A stretch of 39,252 nucleotides of DNA. Origin: Phycisphaeraceae bacterium (GTDB lineage Bacteria > Planctomycetota > Phycisphaerae > Phycisphaerales > UBA1924). The notes beneath the pieces were generated by a model that saw only the letters and a list, made by a program, of their open reading frames with translations, had not been told where the DNA came from and did no database searches. Within the stretch, counting starts at the first letter, position 1. Each line of letters begins with the position of its first letter. The translations under genes and the position numbers were made by a program. The stretch lies in the NCBI GenBank assembly GCA_019636795.1, contig JAHBWW010000006.1, forward strand, positions 1 through 39,252, read 5' to 3'. Of the stretch, positions 34,141 to 39,252 are shown in pieces.

Positions 34141-36278
34141 ACGTAGACCTTTCGGTTGTAGATGAACCACTCGAGCATGATGATGCCCAGCCCGATGAGC
34201 ACCAGGTAAGGCCAGAGCCTGCGCACTTCTGTCTGCCTCTCCGAATCCGTCGCGGCAAGAGTCTGCGAAGCCAGAAACAGCGATTCGGCCGTACGCACAT
34301 CCGTTTCTTCCGGGCTCGCCAGGTTGGCAGCGTAAAACCGACTCACGCGACCATCCTCACGCACATCAGTCGCGCCAGACGAGCCGCTCCATCGCACGCG
34401 ATACACCCCGATGCTGGTCAGCGGGCCATGCGTGATGCGCCCGTCACCAGTTGGCGTTGTGGTCATCGGCCTCCCGCCAGGCATCAATGTCACATCCACC
34501 TCGCGCGCATCGAGCGGCAGACGATCCGCCAGAATGTCTCCAGGTCTGAACAGACGACTCGCACCGCCGGCCTCCGCTTCGCTTGCACGGCTCGCCGAAA
34601 GATAGTCGATCCCGCTCGCCAGAAACAGCACAAACCCCACCTGGAAAGGCCAGTTCGACTGCTCGATTTCCCAGGGCACAACCAACGCACGAAACTCCAC
34701 GCCCGAAAGTTCCACAATCGCCGGACCTTCCGCAGCATCCGCCAGCACCAGCGCATTGCTCGTCTCCGGCAGCGAAACCCTGCGGAAGCGCCCAATCACC
34801 AGCGGATCGAGCGTCACCGGACGCAAAGCAGGATGTTCCGTGCGCCAATCGAGAATCGTCGTAACCCCACCGACGCCTCCATCCACAAGTCCATCGACGC
34901 CGCCAGGCACCGCCCCCAGCACAATCCACCTTCCACGTGGCAGCGTCTCATTGCCAACCGTCGGCAACCACCGATCGAGCAGCACCACGTCATACTCCGC
35001 CGCTCTGCTGTCGGCAAGCATCGCTGTAAACTCGCTCGGCGTGTACCTGCTCAAACGTGAGAGCCGCAACCCGCTGAGCGCTTCGAGCAGAAAAATGTCA
35101 TCGGCTGAAACGACCGCCACCGCGGTCTGCTCGGCTGGCGGCACGATCAGCCACGCACGATCATCGCGATCAAGCACATCATCATCGCCGTCTCCGATCA
35201 GCCTGACTTCGACCAGTGCTCCGCGCGCCAGCGTCAGCGGAAACGCAATCCCACCCGCGCCCGACGCAGGCCTGGCCGCTCGCGCGCTGCCAGTGCCGTC
35301 CGCTGTTACGCTTGCCCCCTGGCTCGCCGAACCCGGAATCGTCACGCGCCGTGTCGCGACTGGAGTTCCGTCCACACGCAACTCCACATCCACTTCGCGC
35401 GCGGTGCTCGCGGTGTTCTCGATCGCTGCGAACACTGTCAACTGCTCCGGCTGCTGATAACTCCGCTCGGCACGCACAGATGTCAGCCCAAGATTCACCG
35501 CATCCGATGTTCCAATCGCATGAAACAGCACCGTATCGCCCTGATCAGGCAGCACGCGCGCCGAATCCACAAGCTGCCCATCCGTATACAAATGAATCAA
35601 CTGAGGCGGGCCCGATGTCAGCCCCTCGATCGAAATGTTCTCAACCACCTCCCCATCCTCGCCTACCCGCGTATCTGTCAGCACGCGCGGCGGTTTGCGG
35701 CTCTTGGCAAGCGACATCGCTTCGTCCAATCGGCTCGGGCCGTCCGTCTGCTCGATCGACCGAATCGCAGCCTTGAGCATCTCCTTGTCGCTCGTGAACT
35801 GCTGCACCACCACGGCAGTCCCATCGAACGCAATCACCATGCCCTGGTCAGGCTCTTCGCCCTTGAACAGACCGGCCTCTCGCATCGCTTCAACCTCGCG
35901 GATCGCCAGTCGCTTGGCCTGATCCAGCCTCGACAGTCGCGTCCCGCCCGTTGTGTCGCCATCCATCGAGGCCATGCTCGCCGAACGATCGATCATGAAA
36001 ATCTTCAGTTCACCCGTCGCATGATCGCTCATCATCTGAGGCTGCGCGATCGCAAGCAACACCGCCCCCAGCACCAGCAACTGTAAAAACAACAGCAGAT
36101 TCCGCCGCAATCGCTGAAACGGCGCATTCGCCTGCAAGTCCTGAATCGCCTTCTTCCACAGCAGCGTCGATGAAATCTCCACATTCCGCCGCCGCAATTT
36201 CAGAAAATACAAAATCAGCAGCGTCGGAACCGCCACCGCTCCCGCAAGTGCCGCAAGCCCAGGTGTCGCCCAGTTCAT
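34137..36278 (-). CDS. BatA-like membrane protein with vWA domain
   Basis: 713 residues. The N-terminal BatA segment (PF07584) has a helix and LKLRRRNVEISSTLLWKKAI, a second helix near 60-80 (LLLFLQLLVLGAVLLAIAQP), then a vWA domain from about 92 with MIDAS residues DRSAS (Asp97, Ser99, Ser101) and TRLDEAMSLA-like downstream sequence. A long beta-rich part follows, and a last helix near 690-708 (WPYLVLIGLGIIMLEWFIYN). Such proteins bind a metal and partner proteins through vWA and work with MoxR ATPases. Overlaps its neighbours by four bases on both sides. Confidence 0.9.
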   Translation of the reverse strand: MNWATPGLAALAGAVAVPTLLILYFLKLRRRNVEISSTLLWKKAIQDLQANAPFQRLRRNLLLFLQLLVLGAVLLAIAQPQMMSDHATGELKIFMIDRSASMASMDGDTTGGTRLSRLDQAKRLAIREVEAMREAGLFKGEEPDQGMVIAFDGTAVVVQQFTSDKEMLKAAIRSIEQTDGPSRLDEAMSLAKSRKPPRVLTDTRVGEDGEVVENISIEGLTSGPPQLIHLYTDGQLVDSARVLPDQGDTVLFHAIGTSDAVNLGLTSVRAERSYQQPEQLTVFAAIENTASTAREVDVELRVDGTPVATRRVTIPGSASQGASVTADGTGSARAARPASGAGGIAFPLTLARGALVEVRLIGDGDDDVLDRDDRAWLIVPPAEQTAVAVVSADDIFLLEALSGLRLSRLSRYTPSEFTAMLADSRAAEYDVVLLDRWLPTVGNETLPRGRWIVLGAVPGGVDGLVDGGVGGVTTILDWRTEHPALRPVTLDPLVIGRFRRVSLPETSNALVLADAAEGPAIVELSGVEFRALVVPWEIEQSNWPFQVGFVLFLASGIDYLSASRASEAEAGGASRLFRPGDILADRLPLDAREVDVTLMPGGRPMTTTPTGDGRITHGPLTSIGVYRVRWSGSSGATDVREDGRVSRFYAANLASPEETDVRTAESLFLASQTLAATDSERQTEVRRLWPYLVLIGLGIIMLEWFIYNRKVYV

Positions 36279-37249
36279 CGCAGCAGCCCCCTTCGACGCA
36301 GATAATCGAGCATCAGCGAATCGATCGGTGTGTCAGACCTGATCGTGAAACTCGTGATCTCTCGCCGCGCACAAAAATCGCGCAGTTCCGTGCAGTACGC
36401 CGCGAGAATCTGCTTGTACTTCTTGAGCAGCGGTGCTGAAATCGTCACCTCCGCCATATCCCCGTCCTCGACATCGCGCAGTCGAAGATCCCCCTTGATG
36501 TCAGGCTCCACCTCTTGCGGGCTCAGCGTCTGAATCGCAAACACGTCATACCCCCGACCCACCAGCAGCCGCAGGCCCGTTTCGTACCCTTCCTTCATGA
36601 AAAAATCGCTCAGCACAACCATCACGCCGCGCCCACGCCGCGAAAGCGCGATGCGCTTGGCAACCTCCGAAAAATCACTCCGGCCGCCAGGCTCGAGCGC
36701 ACAAAGAAATCGCCCAAGATCCGCAAGCCGCCGACTCCCGCGCAGATCGCGGATCGAGTGCATCACCGGCCCATCCAGATCCCCCGCGACAGTGCGCGAC
36801 TCAGCGTCCTCCTCGCCCGTTCTGACCGTTCCGCCGATCGTCGTCACGGCAACACGATTCAGGTTCACCAGCCCGATGTATCCCAGCGCCAGCGCAACCT
36901 GTTGCATATAGAAAAACTTGTTGGGAGTGCCACAGTCGCTGCTCTCGCTCGCATCAATCACAATGTGCAGCGACAGATCCTCTTCCTCCACGAACAGTTT
37001 CATGAAGAACCGATCGAGTCTCCCGTAAATGTTCCAGTCGATGTGCCGCAGGTCGTCACCGATCGTGTACTGCCTGTGGTCGGCAAACTCGACGCTCTCG
37101 CCGCGCTTCTTGCTCCGACGTTCGCCCTTGAGTTTCCCCGCAAACATCTTGCGGCTCGTCAGATCAAGCTGCCCAAGTCTGGACATGAGCTGCCCATCGA
37201 TCAGCTGATCGATCGAACGAGGCCGAGTTGGATTGGTCGTTCGCAGCAT
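36275..37249 (-). CDS. DUF58 domain protein
   Basis: 324 residues. The DUF58 hallmark is complete: EFADHRQYTIGDDLRHIDWN, IYGRLDRFFMKLFVEEEDL and HIVIDASESSD, followed by a vWA-like half with GRGVMVVLSDFF. No membrane helix. DUF58 proteins nearly always accompany MoxR AAA ATPases and are thought to present a vWA-like surface to them. It begins 13 bases after moxR and overlaps the BatA gene by ATGA. Confidence 0.94.
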   Translation of the reverse strand: MLRTTNPTRPRSIDQLIDGQLMSRLGQLDLTSRKMFAGKLKGERRSKKRGESVEFADHRQYTIGDDLRHIDWNIYGRLDRFFMKLFVEEEDLSLHIVIDASESSDCGTPNKFFYMQQVALALGYIGLVNLNRVAVTTIGGTVRTGEEDAESRTVAGDLDGPVMHSIRDLRGSRRLADLGRFLCALEPGGRSDFSEVAKRIALSRRGRGVMVVLSDFFMKEGYETGLRLLVGRGYDVFAIQTLSPQEVEPDIKGDLRLRDVEDGDMAEVTISAPLLKKYKQILAAYCTELRDFCARREITSFTIRSDTPIDSLMLDYLRRRGLLR

Positions 37250-37262
37250 CGCTCGCTGTCCT

Positions 37263-38318
37263 CTAGGCCTTCAACGCTGCCGGCATGCCCACCGGCTGCG
37301 TCGGCGTCATCTCCAGAATCTGTCCCACCAGCACATCCGCATCCACTCGATCCGCCTCGGCCTCAAAGTTGAGCAGCACACGATGCCGCAGACACGCCAG
37401 TGCCACTTCCTTGATGTCCTGATTGCCAACGTGGTAGCGCCCATCCGTCACCGCCTTAACCTTTGCCGCCAGCACCAGCGCCTGTGCACCACGCGGGCTT
37501 GCCCCGCATCGCACATACCGATTCACAGGCCCCGATTCACCACCCGCCATGAACCGCCCGCCAGGATGCGTCGCAAGCACCAGCCTCGCCGCATACTCCT
37601 TGACATGCGGCGCAATCACAACTCCGCGAATCAACTTCTGTGCTGCCAGAATCCCGGGCCCATCCAGCACCGCACTCACCGTCGGCGTCGCCGCGCCTGT
37701 CGTCCGATCCAGTATCACCATCAGATCATCCAACTGGCTGTATCCCACATTGATCTTCATCAGGAACCGGTCCATCTGCGCTTCGGGCAGCGGATACGTT
37801 CCTTCCTGCTCGATCGGGTTCTGCGTTGCAAGCACCAGAAACGGCTGCGCGAGCCTGTACGTCTCTCCGCCAACCGTGACACTCCGCTCCTGCATCGCTT
37901 CGAGCAGCGCCGACTGCGTCTTGGGCGTCGCGCGGTTGATCTCGTCGGCCAGCACCACCTGCGCAAAGATCGGTCCACGCTGAAACTCGAACCGACGCCG
38001 ACCCGTTTCCGGATCTTCCGAGACAATGTTCGTTCCCACAACGTCCGCGGGCATCAGGTCCGGCGTGAACTGAATGCGGCTGAACGGCAGGTGCAATGAA
38101 TCGGCCAGCGTTCGCACCAGCAGCGTCTTGCCCAGCCCAGGCACGCCCTCAAGCAGGACGTTCCCGCCCGCAAAAAGCGTCGTCAGCACGCCATCGACCA
38201 CCTCGTCCTGCCCGACCATCACTTTGCCGATCTCGCTCTTGAGTTTGGCAAAAGTCTCTCGAAACGCAGCGCATTCTGCCCGTACTTCCGCGCTCTCAAC
38301 CATTTCCGCACCTGCCAT
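37263..38318 (-). CDS. MoxR family AAA ATPase
   Basis: 351 residues from ATG 38318, which is eight bases after AAGGAG; a GTG at 38327 also lies in frame but overlaps that site. Walker A GVPGLGKT, Walker B VVLADEINRA, sensor 1 ATQNP, ALLEAMQE and DRFLMKI are present, the full AAA_3 pattern (PF07726) with C-terminal lid. MoxR ATPases act as chaperones that activate or insert metal into partner complexes, usually the DUF58 and vWA proteins encoded with them, as is the case here. Confidence 0.97.
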   Translation of the reverse strand: MAGAEMVESAEVRAECAAFRETFAKLKSEIGKVMVGQDEVVDGVLTTLFAGGNVLLEGVPGLGKTLLVRTLADSLHLPFSRIQFTPDLMPADVVGTNIVSEDPETGRRRFEFQRGPIFAQVVLADEINRATPKTQSALLEAMQERSVTVGGETYRLAQPFLVLATQNPIEQEGTYPLPEAQMDRFLMKINVGYSQLDDLMVILDRTTGAATPTVSAVLDGPGILAAQKLIRGVVIAPHVKEYAARLVLATHPGGRFMAGGESGPVNRYVRCGASPRGAQALVLAAKVKAVTDGRYHVGNQDIKEVALACLRHRVLLNFEAEADRVDADVLVGQILEMTPTQPVGMPAALKA

Positions 38319-38330
38319 CACGCACACTCC

Positions 38331-39252
38331 TTACTGCTGCTTGTCGTCTTTTCCGTATTCGTCCTGCGCCCGCTTCTTGGCCTGCATCAGTCGTGACATA
38401 CCCTCTTCCTCGGGCTGCGACTCCTTCGATTTCGGCTTGACAACTTCAGCCTTCGGCCTTTGCAGCGCATCCGTCGGCGCGCCGCTCAACACCGATTGCT
38501 CGCCAGCCGCCTTCGCAGCCTCCTCCGACATCTCAAACTTCCTCGCAGCAACCTGCCGCGATTCTTCCGCTCCGCCCTCGCCGATCCGAGCCTTCGCCTT
38601 GGCTCGTGCAGCATGCAGCGTGTCCATCTGCTTGCCCGCCCCCGACTCCGGCCCGCGACGCACAGAACGCAACACCGCCGCCGCCATCGCGCGAAGATCA
38701 ATCCGCACACGCCGAATCCCGACATCAATCAGAAACAGCCCTACTCCAGCCATCGCAACCCACAACCAGATCGACCGCGTCGAGACCGGCATCGTCAACC
38801 CCTCACGCCGCCACAACTCGTCGGCCTGCGGGTTCCACGTCAGCACACGCCCGCCCGTCAACGCCGCAACATCACGCAGCAGCGGCATGTTGTCCGTCAA
38901 TGTCCGAAACTCATCGGCAAACGGTTTCGTAATCGCCGCCTGCACCGTTCCTTCGATCGGAGACTGCCCCTCAGCCCCAGGCGCCCTGTACGCCATGCTC
39001 ACCACATACGACCCCGGCAACGTGGTCGTCGCGCGCCCCTGATACAACCCCGGTCCAATCTGCCGAATCGAAACATCCTCGCCGCTCCCATCCGGAGCCG
39101 CAATCCGCGCACGAAACGCAGCAAAGTTCAGCCTCTCTCCATCCGGATCCAGCGCCTCGATCTCGATGATCGTCTCTTCGCCTTCCTGTCGTGTATTGAC
39201 CCGCATCGTCGCATCGCCCGAGGGCCTCATCACCCACCGAACCTGCTGCTCC
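38331..39252 (-). CDS. C-terminal part of a large membrane protein of the MoxR operon (partial)
   Basis: About 307 residues are visible; the frame is open to the window edge (its first readable codons give EQQVRWVMRPSGD), so the true start lies beyond. The visible part has an extracytoplasmic beta-rich region (about 1-145, with PGSYVVSMAYRAPG), one membrane helix (near 165-180, IWLWVAMAGVGLFLIDVGI) and a long charged cytoplasmic tail rich in Lys, Ala and Glu. The layout matches the C-terminal end of large vWA/glutamine-amidotransferase-like proteins that open such operons in planctomycetes. It ends 12 bases before moxR. Confidence 0.75.
   Translation of the reverse strand, partial: EQQVRWVMRPSGDATMRVNTRQEGEETIIEIEALDPDGERLNFAAFRARIAAPDGSGEDVSIRQIGPGLYQGRATTTLPGSYVVSMAYRAPGAEGQSPIEGTVQAAITKPFADEFRTLTDNMPLLRDVAALTGGRVLTWNPQADELWRREGLTMPVSTRSIWLWVAMAGVGLFLIDVGIRRVRIDLRAMAAAVLRSVRRGPESGAGKQMDTLHAARAKAKARIGEGGAEESRQVAARKFEMSEEAAKAAGEQSVLSGAPTDALQRPKAEVVKPKSKESQPEEEGMSRLMQAKKRAQDEYGKDDKQQ

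Overview
The window reads as a chromosomal segment of a GC-rich planctomycete, most likely of the Phycisphaerae type. Pointers are a two-domain DUF1080 protein, Tat-exported Gfo/Idh/MocA oxidoreductases, a NupG-like MFS carrier, a PA14-free but typical MoxR/DUF58/BatA-like operon and many exported proteins of unknown function. This placement is inferred from gene content only; no rRNA or other phylogenetic marker gene is present. I see no insertion sequence, prophage, integrase or CRISPR array. Layout: (1) 1-7285, plus strand: the 3' part of a tRNA-Leu, then a likely carbohydrate-oxidation cluster: DUF1080 protein, MFS transporter, Gfo/Idh/MocA oxidoreductase, ApbE-like flavin transferase, a second Gfo/Idh/MocA protein with replaced catalytic residues, and a membrane protein with one heme-c motif. 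A terminator-shaped hairpin lies inside the start of apbE. (2) 7276-10122, minus strand: gap (GAPDH), a small membrane protein and cinA. (3) 10611-13918, minus strand: a PAS histidine kinase followed by three stand-alone receiver proteins with overlapping or closely spaced frames. (4) 14419-16288, plus strand: a DEAD-box RNA helicase and a small membrane protein. (5) 16361-25887, minus strand: a zinc-ribbon membrane protein, aspS, a secreted double SRPBCC protein, a small membrane ORF, an orphan pdhA, an S41 protease and an MFS-like carrier. (6) 25919-29144, mixed strands: tRNA-Arg(CCG), an exported protein, nth with a membrane protein, and a TIM-barrel protein. (7) 29154-39252, minus strand: a seven-gene, tightly coupled operon running from a truncated membrane protein through MoxR ATPase, DUF58, a BatA-like vWA protein and a large exported membrane protein to an ABC-2 ATPase and its permease. 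How the genes may work together: region 1 fits extracytoplasmic oxidation and cleavage of glycosides (3-keto route) with electrons passed to the membrane. Region 3 looks like a phosphorelay without a DNA-binding output. Region 7 looks like a MoxR-dependent envelope module wired to an exporter. Base composition also changes across the window: the plus strand is G-rich in the left part and C-rich in the right part regardless of gene direction, which resembles the skew change at a replication terminus; no dif site was found.
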